A stretch of DNA of 64,000 bases from Isochrysis galbana. Its lineage: Eukaryota > Haptophyta > Isochrysidales > Isochrysidaceae. The notes under the pieces are model-generated. The model was given only the letters and a program-made list of their open reading frames with translations, was not told the DNA's origin and did no database searches. Made by a program: the position numbers and the translations under genes. The stretch is taken from the NCBI GenBank assembly GCA_018136815.1, contig CM030931.1, positions 1,963,398 through 2,027,397 of the forward strand, given 5' to 3'. Below are positions 1-9,399 of the stretch, piece by piece. Numbering within the stretch: position 1 is the first letter of the stretch; every line of letters starts with the position of its first letter.

Positions 1-865
1 TAGCCAACCCCACTAGCTAATTGGACACAACTTTTCCGTCCCGGAATCCCGCCATGCCTGACGAGCCAGGTGTCCGAGTGCTACCGGGGGGAGGGGGCGG
101 GGCCCCCTCCCCCCGATATTCGTCCTCCCCCCAGTGCACGCACCGACCCCGCGCACCCCAGCGCGTCCTCTCCTCGAGTCCACGCTGGGGGAAAACCCCT
201 TTCGGGTAAAAACAACGCAGGAGGGGGGGGCACTCATGAATAGGAGCCCAGAAACGCCAATCTCTCCTCGCAAGAGCGAGTGGCCGCGGCGAGCCGCGGC
301 CCTTCCCTCCTGGTTCTGGCGCCCCCGTCTTCTCTTACCCAAACGGGGCGAGAAGACACGTAAACACCGGAGGGGAGAGCTGCCACTCCCCCCTCCCCTC
401 CCTCTTCCCTTTTCCTCCTCTCTTCCCTGCGGCGGGGGCCCATGGCGCGCGCCTGCGGCCCCTCTTCAGGTCCCCAGGAGGCCAGCAGGGGCCTGGGAGC
501 GCAGCTCAGGGGGCAGGTGAGGCTGGGGCATGGCCCTGGCCCCTCCTGCCTCTCCATCGCTGGCTCTCGAGCCCCTGCCAGTCGACTGGAGCTGGCTGGG
601 GGGTCCTGATCAGGGGGGCCCAGGGCCCAGGGGGAGGAGGGGCTGGTCAGAGGGATGGGCTGGCCACGACAGGCCAGGGCGGGCGAATCAGGCGTGCCTG
701 TGGGGAGAGGGATGGGTCAGCATGGCAGTGTGCTCCTGGCAAGCCATCAGGCATGCCAGGAGAGTGGGTGGTTCCTCCCCCATGGCGGGGGAGGAGTGGA
801 GAGAGGGGGGGGCTCGTGCCCCGCCATGGGCCATGGGTGAACCAAGTATAAACTTAGTTGAGATG
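1..865. repeat. GC-rich dispersed repeat, copy 1 (cut by window edge)
   Basis: The block begins inside a repeat whose start is seen again at 1213-1330 and, reverse-complemented, at 23225-23790. Shared landmarks in order are the TAGCCAACCCCACTAGCTAA start, a GCGCGTCCTCTCCTCGAGTCCACG-type stretch, the tail of shared GGTGGTTCCTCCCCCATGG sequence and an ending near AACCAAGTATAAACTTAGTT. The 3' half (about 650-830) is also found at 39995-40200. No ORF here looks like a protein family; long open frames are a by-product of the high GC content. Probably a non-autonomous mobile element, class unknown. Confidence 0.75.
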
Positions 866-1212
866 TGAATAGATAGGTAATGGATATTGAGTCTCAATAT
901 GACACTGTGGACTAATCTTGTGATTGGTCGCCATGGAGGCATGGAAGGGGGCCTCGCGCCCCCCCCCCCCCCACTCTCTCGTCGACTCCCCTTATGGCTC
1001 ATGGGGGGCGAGAACCATCCACCATCCCCCCATGGGAGTCGAGAGAGCTGGAAAGGAACGAAGGGCGAAGGGGGGAAGGTGAAGGTGAAGGAAGAGGAGG
1101 AGTGAAGGGAATAGGGGCGGCGTCGGACAGAAGGCGTTAGAAGTCGAAGTCGGACGATGGTATCGTTCCGTCAATTAACAATTAAATAAATTATAAATAA
1201 ATAAAATAATTA
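866..1212. other. intergenic sequence, nothing identified
   Basis: Mixed sequence with a C-run near 960-972, a purine-rich patch at 1060-1105 and an AT-rich end (1170-1212). No coding or RNA signal was recognised. Confidence 0.5.
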
Positions 1213-1330
1213 GTGTTATATCCTAGCCAACCCCACTAGCTAATCGGACACAACTTTTCCGTCCCGGAATCTCGCCATGCCTGACGAGCCAGGTGTCCGA
1301 GTGCTACCTGCCCCCTCCCCTCTGTATTTG
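1213..1330. repeat. partial copy of the GC-rich repeat start
   Basis: It repeats positions 1-110 with a few substitutions, and its TTAGTGTTATATCC lead-in resembles the outer side of the reverse copy at 23765-23790. It stops shortly before the mS41-like gene, so it sits where that gene's promoter should be. Confidence 0.75.
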
Positions 1331-1474
1331 TCCTCCCCCCCGGCGCTAACGTGTCTTCTTGCTCCAGGAGCCAGGAGCCCTCTCGGGCCTTTCTAGCAAT
1401 AAAAAGGGCGGCGACGGACAGGGGACGGCGCGAGGGAAGCGCGCCGAGAACAGGAGCGCGCGGCGCCGAACACG

Positions 1475-1974
1475 ATGCTCTCGATGCTCGCACGACGAGG
1501 CGTACGGTGGCCGCACACTGTGCGAGGGATGTGCTCGGAGGCGTCGAATGAAGCAATTTTAAACTTTCTCAAGCTCGCGTCGCGCCCTAAGATGGGGCTT
1601 GCGAAAGCAAAGCAGAGCGCTGGTCAGCGAGCTATCGACCTATCCAAGCACGCCTCCAAGTTTCAGGGCATGACCTTGGAGGAGCTGCTACAGGTGCGAG
1701 AGCGTGAAAAATGACCCCATAGCTCCATACTAAGCCGATAAGGCTGCGCACTCTGAGTGGGACTGTACCATTAATGATGCTCCTGTACCTTTTCGTGCAT
1801 GTGCATCAGGTCAACGGTGCCAAGCTCAATGAACTCGGCCTGCCCTGTCAGGATAGGAAAAGACTCCTCAAGTTCACGCAGAAGGCACGGGAAGGTTGGC
1901 AGCACGATGGGAAGGAGCGACACGCTCAGGCGTGGAAAGGATGGAAGCCCCCAGAGCATGTTGCTGCACGCTGA
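1475..1974 (+). CDS. mitochondrial small-subunit ribosomal protein mS41-like (IGR motif)
   Basis: Two exons, 1475-1693 and 1810-1974, separated by a 116-bp GT-AG intron in phase 0, give a protein of about 127 residues. The N-terminus (MLSMLARRGVRWPHTVRG) is short, basic and amphipathic-looking, as in a mitochondrial presequence. The spliced centre, MTLEELLQ joined to VNGAKLNELGLPCQDRKR, matches the IGR motif of the FYV4/mS41 family: a leucine-rich helix, then L-x-x-LG[IL]P-x-x-x-RK-x-[IL]L. The motif spans the splice junction, which strongly supports the intron. Its inferred role is in the mitoribosome small subunit. An alternative frame over 1359-1562 encodes a Cys-rich peptide and is taken as a shadow. 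Exact start not proven. Confidence 0.72.
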
Positions 1975-2308
1975 GAGCAGATAGACCTAGAACAACGCCA
2001 GCCTCGTCGTACTAATGCCGGATTTAGATTTCATTTTTGTGTTCGTGTGTTCATATGCGATGATGTGTTGAATGTACAGCGACATGGAATGTGCAGTGCG
2101 CTGGAGTAGAAATAGTAAGGAGGCTTTAAATGCCCCACGCGGCCGGCGATAGTGATGTAGCTAGTAGCCCTTGGTGATTGGTGGCTAAAGGCTAAAGGCG
2201 AGAAGCGTTCAATCCTCACCACCCAACATTAAGGCTGTGAACACCCACCGCCCCAACCAAACATATTTCAACCTGGTAGGGGCTCACAGCTACCTAGGCT
2301 GGTAGTGG
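1975..2308. other. intergenic sequence, little content
   Basis: Probable 3' flank of the mS41-like gene. It contains one GGCGAGAAGCGTTCAATC stretch of the kind tandemly repeated at 40255-40425. The CTACCTAG-CTGGTAGTGGTAG sequence before the LINE appears again at the far side of the insertion as target duplication plus context. Confidence 0.5.
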
Positions 2309-3150
2309 TAGTGGACCACAGCTAAAAAAAAAACTTCTTAATATTCACGCCGCGCGCGCGACTCTGCACTCTAACGATTGCGGCCTCGCCCGCCACTCTC
2401 AACTCCCCGCCACCTGCCTTGCGGCCCGTCCCTCGTGCTCTACCTAGGGGCTGGGTGGGTGGGGTTTCCTGTAGCAGACGGTGTGCACCGGTCCCCGATA
2501 GGTGTCTTTCCCTCCTTCCTCCTGTACCATCGGGCTACCGGTTTCTATATTGCTTCTTTTAGAACCTAGGTGATGGGCGGCGTGCCTCTGTGTTCCCGAG
2601 GGTTGGGGCTGGGCGGGTCGGCGGGTGTGTGGAGCATCGCTATGGCTTTTGCGTGGTCATGCTAGCTTTTCGCTAGTTGGATTGATTTGGCTATCGCGGC
2701 TAGGTTGTTGCCTAACAGCAGTGTGCCTTTGTCGTTGAATGTAAAGACGGGGGTGTAGAGCTCACGCGGGGATTTGATTTTCGGTTTTCTTCCTTGGGAG
2801 GCTTTGCTGGTGCGTGCGGTCGAGGTCTTGTCTGGGGGTTCAAGGCCTCTAACTAGGGTCGTGAATCTGACAAGGGTCCTCTCGATGACCGGCACGTGGT
2901 GGAAGGTGTAGTTGTCGAACTCTACTCTGTAGAAGTCACTTATTATATATCGCCATGCTACAAGGTAGAGGGCTTTGAGGCTGTCCGGGGTCGGTGTACT
3001 CGGGTACGCGAACAGCCTATCCTTGATTTTCTGGGCCGTTGTTCTGTTCCTTTCCGGCGTGTACCCTGCCGCAGCTTCTATGGCCTGGAATATTTGTTTC
3101 GTGGAGGGGCATCTGGCCAGGTGCGTCGAGTTTATAGTGGACCACAGCTA
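2309..3150 (-). mobile_element. 5'-truncated LINE insertion with 16-bp target-site duplication
   Basis: A direct duplication TAGTGGACCACAGCTA flanks the block exactly (2309-2324 and 3135-3150), so the insert is 2325-3134, read on the minus strand. Its coding part (about 3110 to 2662) translates to the end of a non-LTR reverse transcriptase protein, including RVEFDNYTFHHVPVIERTL-type sequence shared with the copies at 58020-59402 and 46885-47167. The longest copy shows upstream of this a C-x2-C-H-C zinc knuckle typical of LINE C-termini. About 330 bp of 3' UTR follow. The coding-strand end is a run of T, not A. The clean duplication implies a fairly recent insertion. Confidence 0.85.
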
Positions 3151-3239
3151 CCTAGACTGGTAGTGGTAGTTGTCAGGAGGGTGCATGTGAACATGTTTAG
3201 TGTTTAGGGTGTTAGCGTTAATGTTAACACCTAACACCT

Positions 3240-3922
3240 AACACCCTTCTATATTCTCCAATGTACTTTTATACACTCTCGCGCGCCGGACACTCTGGAC
3301 CGCATGAAATGACGTTTGATGCTTTCGACTACGGCCTCGTCCACTCCAACATGCTGCATCGCATTGATGAAGCAAGGGCAAGGGGTCGTGTAATTTTCGG
3401 AGACGGTCTCTCGTCTCTCGATCGAATGCACCTGCATCTTCTCGAGGATGGGAAGGATGTGCTCTCTGAACTTGTCGCATCCGATGGTGCTTAGATCGAT
3501 CCAGTGCTTGAAGAACTCACCGCCGGGCCTCGTCCAATTCGTCGGCTGCTCGATTTCGAGGATGTTGAGTGTGATGGGCCCTGTTGCGGCATCTATGAAT
3601 GATTCGGTCGCCTCGTAATCCGACGTTCCGATGTGGCTGTGTGGCTGTCGTCTGCCGCTTCGTAGCCGTGAAAGAAGCGGTCGATGAACGCTGGCGTGAG
3701 AGTCCAGAATTGACTCCTCTTCCTCTTGCCTCTTACGACGACCTTCGCCGAGCGGTGTGATGATTTCGACGACGTATACTTCTTGTGCAGGACGTGGTCC
3801 GCATACTTTCGGGGTATGAATGCAGAATGCGTATCTCTGTAGCGCTTTCCACGCTTAGCGTGACGTTCTCTGGCGGCGGATCGGACGCGTTTAGACCCTG
3901 AACATGCATCTGTCGCCGCCAC
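3240..3922 (-). pseudogene. decayed protein-coding remnant of unknown element
   Basis: Read on the minus strand, 3922-3593 and then, after one frame change near 3630, about 3625-3250 give one continuous-looking protein: a basic N-terminal part, FWTLTPAFIDRFFHGYEA, then a second part with CPCFINAMQHVGVDEAVV. The abrupt frame change with coherent sequence on both sides indicates a frameshifted pseudogene. The short C-x-C-x-I-N-A-M pattern reminded me of protein-primed DNA polymerases of Polinton-like elements, but I cannot confirm this. No other domain recognised. Confidence 0.4.
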
Positions 3923-3984
3923 CTACGTTGCTGATGTTGGTCGGCCGTCTGTACGCTTGTTCCATGCGGCGGAAACCGCCGCTG

Positions 3985-4262
3985 AACGATTCAGTGAGGT
4001 TACGTTTGTCTTTCCACAGGAACACAGGGCAACACTCAGCACCAGGATTGCCCCAGCCCGCCCCTTGCACTTGGCCCGACGTAGTGCACGCGGCCCCACC
4101 CCCTGAAACTAAAGACAAACGAATGATGGGGTAGTGTATAGGGAATGAGTGATCTGGGGTATAGGCGATGGCGTGCGCCAGTACCGTTAGTAAGTGCACC
4201 TGTATAGCTAGCGCTAGCGCTAGCGCTAGTAGCCCTGAATCTTCAAATGTATTTTTATTTTT
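3985..4262 (+). repeat. dispersed ~270-bp repeat (CTTGTC..CTTCAGA family), copy 1
   Basis: It shares ordered blocks with 33715-33965, 24120-24500 (rearranged) and 62455-62720 (reverse): CCACAGGAACAC, TTGCCCCAGCCCGCCCCTTG, a GGCCCG-CGTAGTG-ACGCG block, AAAGACAAA-GAATGA, TATAGGCGATGGCGTG and an ending at CCTGAATCTTCA. A short GCTAGC tandem lies near 4206-4233. No terminal inverted repeats and no ORF, so a SINE-like or otherwise non-autonomous element is the best guess. Confidence 0.75.
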
Positions 4263-4528
4263 TTTACTTTGAAAGCTGAAGCACGACCCCTCGGCCGTCC
4301 CCACTGCCACCAAGGGCGAAGGGTATAACCATTACACACCACGCATCACCAACCCCGCCATTGCACACCGCAGGGACAATGTTGCATATTGGTGCTTCTA
4401 CCTGGGGTAGAGCGTTGTATAAAGCACATCGCTAGCAATGAGTCAAGCGTGCCTGGTTCATGCAAGAGTGTTGAATGGGGAAATGTGACGAGGCTGGAGA
4501 GAATATCGCGTTGGTTACAAGAGATCGC

Positions 4529-6244
4529 TCAAGGGACTCCTGCCACGTTGAGCAAGGCCCGGCGCAACATAGGGATGGAGCAGATGATGGTGGAGACCAA
4601 TGCATTGGTGACCATGGCGATGGCGGCGAAAGGAAAGGCTGCCCGTTCGACTGCAGTAGCAGCCGTGCCGATTCCGTGGCCCGCTGAGCCCATTGCTAGA
4701 CCGCGAGCAACAGGATCTTTCACACCAAGCGCGTCGAGGACCGCGCGCCCGAAGTTGGCCACCATGAGTCCAGTGAGCACGACCACAGTGCACGCGATGC
4801 CAGGATCGGCACCAACAAGACCGGAAATGGCAATGGCAAGTGGTGCTGTGACTTGGCGCGGCAGACACGCACGCGTGAGGGCGTCGCTTAATCCGAGTAC
4901 CCGAGCAAGGAATGCAGAACCGAAGAGGCCACCGAACGAAGCGGCAGTAATTGCACCGCCAACGGCTGGAAGCGACGCCATCAAAAGCGTGCGCTTCTCG
5001 TACATGCTGAAGCCGAATGAAAGCGTGGCGGGGCCAAGCATAGCAAGCAATGCGTTGCCAGGGGCCGCAAGTGGAGCGCCTCCCGGGACGAGATAGCTAC
5101 GGACAACAGCCTTGTAAGGAAGTGCAGCGGCAGAGGCAAACGCAAAACTGGCCAAATGGGTGAAGGCGGTGCAGGTGATAAGCGGATGGACAACCTTTTG
5201 GACAGCCTTTGGAACGAGAGTTGCACCGGCAACGAAGCCTGTGCCCGTCGCACAAAGCAAGAAGGCGTCGCGGAACGGAGCAGCCAGAGGGCTTGCAGAA
5301 CGAAAGGCAGCTGTGGAAATAATTGCGCATGCAGATGTCGAGGTGGCAAGCAGACGAAGCAGCGAGTCGGGAAATGCCTTGGGCGCTGGCCCAGCAGGTG
5401 GCGCTGGCGCTGATGGTGCAGGCATTGGAGCTGAGGCTGATGATAATCCTGAGGCGCCAAGAGCAGCGAATGCGCAGAGGGGCAAGGATACTACGGCACC
5501 ACCCAGAAGTAGAATAGCTAGTCGAGCAGCTTCAGATGCACCGAGCTTCAGAACGAGAGGTAGAAGGATCAGGTTGGGGACGAAAAATAGAGGCAGCCAC
5601 TTGTTGATGATGGCACAACCTGGCTGAGCTGCATCAAAGATCTTGTCAGCAACGGTGGGTACCGACGTCTTGAGCAAGCAGAGGGCGGCAAACAAAATCA
5701 TTGACCCGGCCAGGGACGAGGGGAAGCTGATTGCGCGGGCCACGAAGAAACGCTTGAGAATGGTATCCACCACAATGATGGCGCTGAGCGAGAGGGCGCC
5801 TTTTGCAGATGGCGAAAAGGTCAGCTTCGTGGCCCCCGAGCCTCCAGGTGTTCCCGCCTGGGCAGCGGACGCTACGGGTACACGTGCTCTCAATATCTTG
5901 CCCGCGTACTTCTCACGAATGCCGACTGTCGCTACGCCAGAAGCAATGGAAGCAAGAGTTGCCCCTCCTGGCAATGATTCGTCATTGGACTGGATGGTCT
6001 CTCTCACCCGGTGGAGGGCGTGGGTGGGCGAGAGTCGCGGGGCCGAGGCGGTGTGTACTGGTGCACGCCCGTAGTGCATGGGCGAGGCGTGCATCCCGCA
6101 CACGAGACCGACGGACAGAGCGAGCATCATGACTGGGCGAGAGAGGGAAGGGCTCTCGGCGCGCGCTGTGCTCCGACGAGTGAAGAGACGCTGCTGCTGG
6201 CTGCTAGCGGATGGCAAGAGAGGTCTCAATCTCAGGGTTCGCAC
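4529..6244 (-). CDS. plastid glycolate/glycerate translocator-like LrgA/LrgB protein
   Basis: A single 571-residue frame. Residues about 150-260 form a hydrophobic LrgA-like (CidA) half. Residues about 290-560 form the LrgB half, with its signatures PRQVTAPLAIAISGLVGADP (463-482) and DPVARGLAMGSAGHGIGTA (510-528). This two-part fusion is the architecture of PLGG1, which exports glycolate and imports glycerate across the inner plastid envelope during photorespiration. A Pro/Ala linker (about 270-290) separates the halves. Two starts are possible. The first Met gives an Arg/Ser-rich leader. Met39/40 gives MMLALSVGLVCGMHA, a good signal peptide followed by a basic stretch, which fits a secondary plastid. 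I annotate the longest form. No intron needed. Substrate is inferred from the family. Confidence 0.88.
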   Translation of the reverse strand: MRTLRLRPLLPSASSQQQRLFTRRSTARAESPSLSRPVMMLALSVGLVCGMHASPMHYGRAPVHTASAPRLSPTHALHRVRETIQSNDESLPGGATLASIASGVATVGIREKYAGKILRARVPVASAAQAGTPGGSGATKLTFSPSAKGALSLSAIIVVDTILKRFFVARAISFPSSLAGSMILFAALCLLKTSVPTVADKIFDAAQPGCAIINKWLPLFFVPNLILLPLVLKLGASEAARLAILLLGGAVVSLPLCAFAALGASGLSSASAPMPAPSAPAPPAGPAPKAFPDSLLRLLATSTSACAIISTAAFRSASPLAAPFRDAFLLCATGTGFVAGATLVPKAVQKVVHPLITCTAFTHLASFAFASAAALPYKAVVRSYLVPGGAPLAAPGNALLAMLGPATLSFGFSMYEKRTLLMASLPAVGGAITAASFGGLFGSAFLARVLGLSDALTRACLPRQVTAPLAIAISGLVGADPGIACTVVVLTGLMVANFGRAVLDALGVKDPVARGLAMGSAGHGIGTAATAVERAAFPFAAIAMVTNALVSTIICSIPMLRRALLNVAGVP

Positions 6245-6790
6245 TAGCTAGCAGCTCCCTTCCTATCCGGGTAGCGTCAAGATGCCTTATAGGATAATAT
6301 TAAAATTCTCCTCAGGCACGCGCACAGGCCCAACAATGGGATGGGTGGGCAGGGTAGGCCCAGGCGGAAATATTCAGGATATTTCGCGGGATATTTGGGC
6401 GAATATGGCCCGAAAAATATTTCACATATTTTGCGGAATATTTGGGCTGCACAAGCAACGAGATCAAAAACAAACCCCCTTTTCAACAAGAAAATCATTA
6501 AGAAAGGCATGGCCGGCGGCGGCGGCGGCACTAGGCGCGAAAGCGCGAAAAATAAAGATCCAGTGCGAGCTTGGTTAGTTAAACTCTCAATACGTGAGAT
6601 TTACGCGTGTTACTATCATAATCCGTGAGCCCCCAGGAGCGGAGTCGCATGGGAACGGCACTGTTGTAGCCCGGTCACTCACTAGGACGGGGTGGTATTG
6701 CCTCGGGCTCGACCGCCGCGTGACCCATTCGCCGCCTGAGTGCACGGAAGGGCACGAGAAGGCAGACTTGTGAGGTGTGAGGCACGCGAC
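6245..6790. other. intergenic sequence with AT-rich ATATTT-repeat patch
   Basis: Upstream side of the plastid transporter gene. Positions 6365-6450 hold several GGATATTT / ATATTTGGGC / AATATTT words resembling those in the hAT MITE at 34927-35400, but no inverted termini were found. Positions 6672-6692 contain AGCCCGGTCACTCACTA, shared with 57865-57885 and, in reverse and diverged, 43300-43320. Confidence 0.5.
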
Positions 6791-6791
6791 G

Positions 6792-7496
6792 CTAGCGTGG
6801 TGTCAGGGGCCGCTGCGTCACATGCGCGAGCGCCCGACAAAACAACTTCGAGCCCGACGCCGCCAACGTCTCGTCCGGGTAGGCCTTCATGCGATCTTCG
6901 GCCGAGACCTGCTTCGGCTCGGGGGTCTTCCGCGACTGGCCTCGCCGTGCAGCACCGCGTAACCCAATGGGGGGCAACTGCCTCATCTTCCGCTCTCTCT
7001 CGTGCGCTGCCAGCCTGGGCGGGGCATTCGAGGGCTCGTCAGATGGTGTCCGTGCGGTCCTACCTGCGTCCCTCGATGTGATGGAGGAGGAAGGGACGCG
7101 ATGGGTGCTCGTCGAGGCGCCGTCCGTCGATGCAGACGGTCTCGTCAGTCGCAGCTCCCTTGTGCTCACCCAGCGAGTCGCCGTCGTCTGTTGCTCCTCC
7201 AAGAAGTACTCGACCTGCACGTGCTTGGAGGTGGCGTACATGGTGCCCATGCCCGTGTGCTTGATCGTGCCCTCGCCGAGCGAGCTGTGCCACACGCTCG
7301 CGCCCAGGGGAAAGGCCTCCTCGGTGGTGAGGTCGATGCCGCAGACGCCCATGTCGTTGTCGTTGTTGCTGCTCTCGTCAGAGTCCTCGATGCGGTTGGG
7401 ACGGCGGGCGGGCTCCACCACCTTGTCGGGCTGGGTCTCCATGGTCTCATCGCCGTCGTCGCTGTTCACCTCCTCGCTCTCCTCATCCTCAACCAC
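6792..7496 (-). pseudogene. ORF with acidic N-terminus and degenerate BED-like zinc-finger end
   Basis: A 234-residue open frame. The N-terminus is acidic and Ser/Asn-rich. The middle (GASVWHSSLGEGTIKHTGMG) looks like a folded domain rather than low complexity. The last quarter contains RMKAYPDETLAASGSKLFCRA, which resembles the opening of BED-like zinc fingers at the N-terminus of hAT-type transposases (pattern: YP-x-x-L-x-x-x-G-x-x-L-x-C-R-A-C). The second cysteine and the His pair are lost, so the finger is broken. Probably a transposase-derived remnant; a host gene fragment is the alternative. No transposase core seen nearby. Confidence 0.4.
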
Positions 7497-7499
7497 TCG

Positions 7500-7899
7500 C
7501 GCGCGTCGCTGCGAATGGGCAACGCCATCCTGAGGAAGGAGGCTGTCACCGTCCGCAAGCGACGCGCGTTGGCGTTGGCGCGTGCAGTGTCGCTTGCCTG
7601 TGAGGGACCAGGCAGATGCTGAGATGCGCGCTTGCGGGCTCGCGGGCTCGCAAATGGGCGCAGGCTAGGCAGGGAGAAGGGGGCGGCGAGGCATCGGGCG
7701 ATGGCTCACCTTGGCGCATGCGCCGTGGGGGGGGTCTTTATCGTTGAGGGTCTCAAGAGGACCCCTTTTTAACATGATAAACAGTCATGTTTATGTGAGT
7801 AAATAAGACGCACATTCTTTTTTTGAAATTTCGGCGGGGGAACGTGACCATACGGATTTTTACACTGTAGAGAGGGGATTATACTTGTAGAAAGGGGAT
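7500..7899. other. intergenic sequence, nothing identified
   Basis: Contains a short hairpin-like GTCTTTATCG...CAAGAGGACCCC followed by a T run (about 7733-7770) and an AT-rich patch, but no gene signal. Confidence 0.4.
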
Positions 7900-8510
7900 T
7901 ATACTCTTAGACAGGGGGCACCGCCCACCCAAACTTGCAGCCCACTTCTAGAGAGGGCCCAAACTTCTGACGCACTGGAGAAGGCCACCCAAACTTCAAG
8001 AAAAACTTCTAGAAGTATTGACCTGAGCCTAACGGACAACGAACCTGAGAACAACAGGATACACCGACTCACGAACACACCGGAATCATTCACCCAAACC
8101 AAGCAAATTATCAAGCAACCGCGACCCCAAATCACCGATAACCCAAACACGTCGCGAGAAAGACGGAGAGAGAGAGCGAGAGAGAGAGAGGGACTCCGCA
8201 GCGACGGCCGGAGCGTGTCTCCCTTGTAACTTCCCACGTAGCGGAGAGTCCGAAGGGGAGCGTCATGTCGCGCGACCACGGCGATCACTTCGGATATAGA
8301 TCGCAACGAGATATCTTCATTCACGACAGAGGAAATCTTGCCGTTGAGCGTGAACCTTCTAGACGCTTCTAACGAACAACCTGAGTAGCAAACAAGGGGA
8401 AGAAACACCAAAGGAGGACTGGATGGCGGGCCCGGAATCGGATGCTCGACGACGAGCTTGAGTAGCAACCAAGGGGAAGAAACACCAAAGGGGCCAAGGG
8501 CTTGCATGTA
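7900..8510. repeat. dispersed repeat sharing parts with 22840-23115 and 59745-59930
   Basis: Positions 7870-8035 (AGAGGGCCCAAACTTCT, CCACCCAAACTT) match 59745-59930. Positions 8035-8225 (CACACCGACTCACG, CACGTCGCGAGA, GACTCCGCAGCGACGGCCGG) match 22860-23090. A GA-rich microsatellite sits at 8168-8192. A 40-bp internal direct repeat (GTAGCAA-CAAGGGGAAGAAACACCAAAG) occurs at about 8384 and 8461. This may be one longer family of which the other two sites are fragments. A long minus-strand frame crosses it but matches nothing I know. Confidence 0.7.
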
Positions 8511-8654
8511 ACTTGCATCAAGGGGGAAGATTGCCTCACCTAAGAAGCGAACCTACTGCGCTTAGTTAGTGGAACGCTCTCAATACGTGTCTCCACAGCG
8601 CGACTTGTTGAGTCGCTCTATTGCGACCTTGTTGAGAGCCTATTGCGCCGTTGC

Positions 8655-9040
8655 AAAAACCCTCGAGTACCACTACTCCCACTACCACTAGCCCGGTACT
8701 ATCACGACTCACGAAACCCCTCAGCGCACCTGCCCGTGCACGCCTTTACGTGTGCTCACACCACAGATACATACACATATACATATGCACCCCTTCAACC
8801 CTTCAAATCTCCCCCGTGCAGACCCCCGACTTCCATTATAACTCTCCACGAATTACAAAGGCAAAGGGTGAAAACCCAGTGACTGCTAGTGAGGCAGACC
8901 GACCTACGTCGGGCGACTCACCACGGGAAAGAAAGCACCATGGGGGGGGGGGTCCTCTCGTCGGTGAAGCTGAACGGCCCTTACACATCTCAACGCGAGC
9001 AATCCTCGAGGAATAAAGAACGACGCCTCGAGGTACCTGC
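8655..9040. repeat. dispersed ~370-bp repeat (CCCGGTACTATCAC family), copy 1
   Basis: Colinear with 11808-12155 and 53435-53790. Shared order: TAGTACCACTACT, CCCGGTACTATCAC, CAGCGCAC-TGCC, GACCCCCG-CTCCCATTATAACT, GAAAACCCAGTG, CGACCTACGTCGGGCGAC, GGACCTCTCGTCG, and GAACGGCCCTTAC in copies 1 and 2. CGACCTACGTCGG is a perfect palindrome retained in all three. No coding content. Confidence 0.8.
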
Positions 9041-9399
9041 CACACCATGGGCCATGGGTCAACCAAGTATAAACTTAGTTTGAATATACTAGTAAGTTTG
9101 CAATATACAACATCAACATCACCCAATGTTCGAGTTAATACGGCATTAGCACAGGAGCGCAGGCCGCGCCTCGGCATCATCTGCAATCAGCATTCCGTGT
9201 TAATAACACAAATGGTTGCTGCCGATTTAAGATTTTCGCATTTGTCACTTGTTGTGCCAATTTTGTGAATTTCTTAGTTTCTGCGCACCTTACGTGTCCC
9301 GTCTTGCATGACTATGCACACGCGAGAATGACGTTCAACAACGAAAGGCCTGGCGATTGGCCCGCGCAAAAATCAACCAGAACCACAACAAGCGTGCGG
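9041..9399. other. 3' flank of Rab escort protein gene
   Basis: Starts with CCATGGGTCAACCAAGTATAAACTTAGTT, the same end sequence as the repeat at 1-865. The rest is lower in GC and holds no recognised feature. Confidence 0.5.

Noticed and set aside
1359-1562. Cys-rich small ORF (CSRCSHDEAYGGRTLCEGCARR)
   Set aside because: Overlaps the first exon of the mS41-like gene in another frame; that gene has a conserved motif across a valid intron and is the better reading.
3200-3250. TTAACACCTAACACC run as degenerate telomeric repeat
   Set aside because: Only three or four units, partly palindromic (GTGTTAG...CTAACAC), so more likely an arm of a small hairpin.
7733-7775. Rho-independent-type terminator (hairpin plus T-run)
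   Set aside because: The genome is eukaryotic and no gene ends here.
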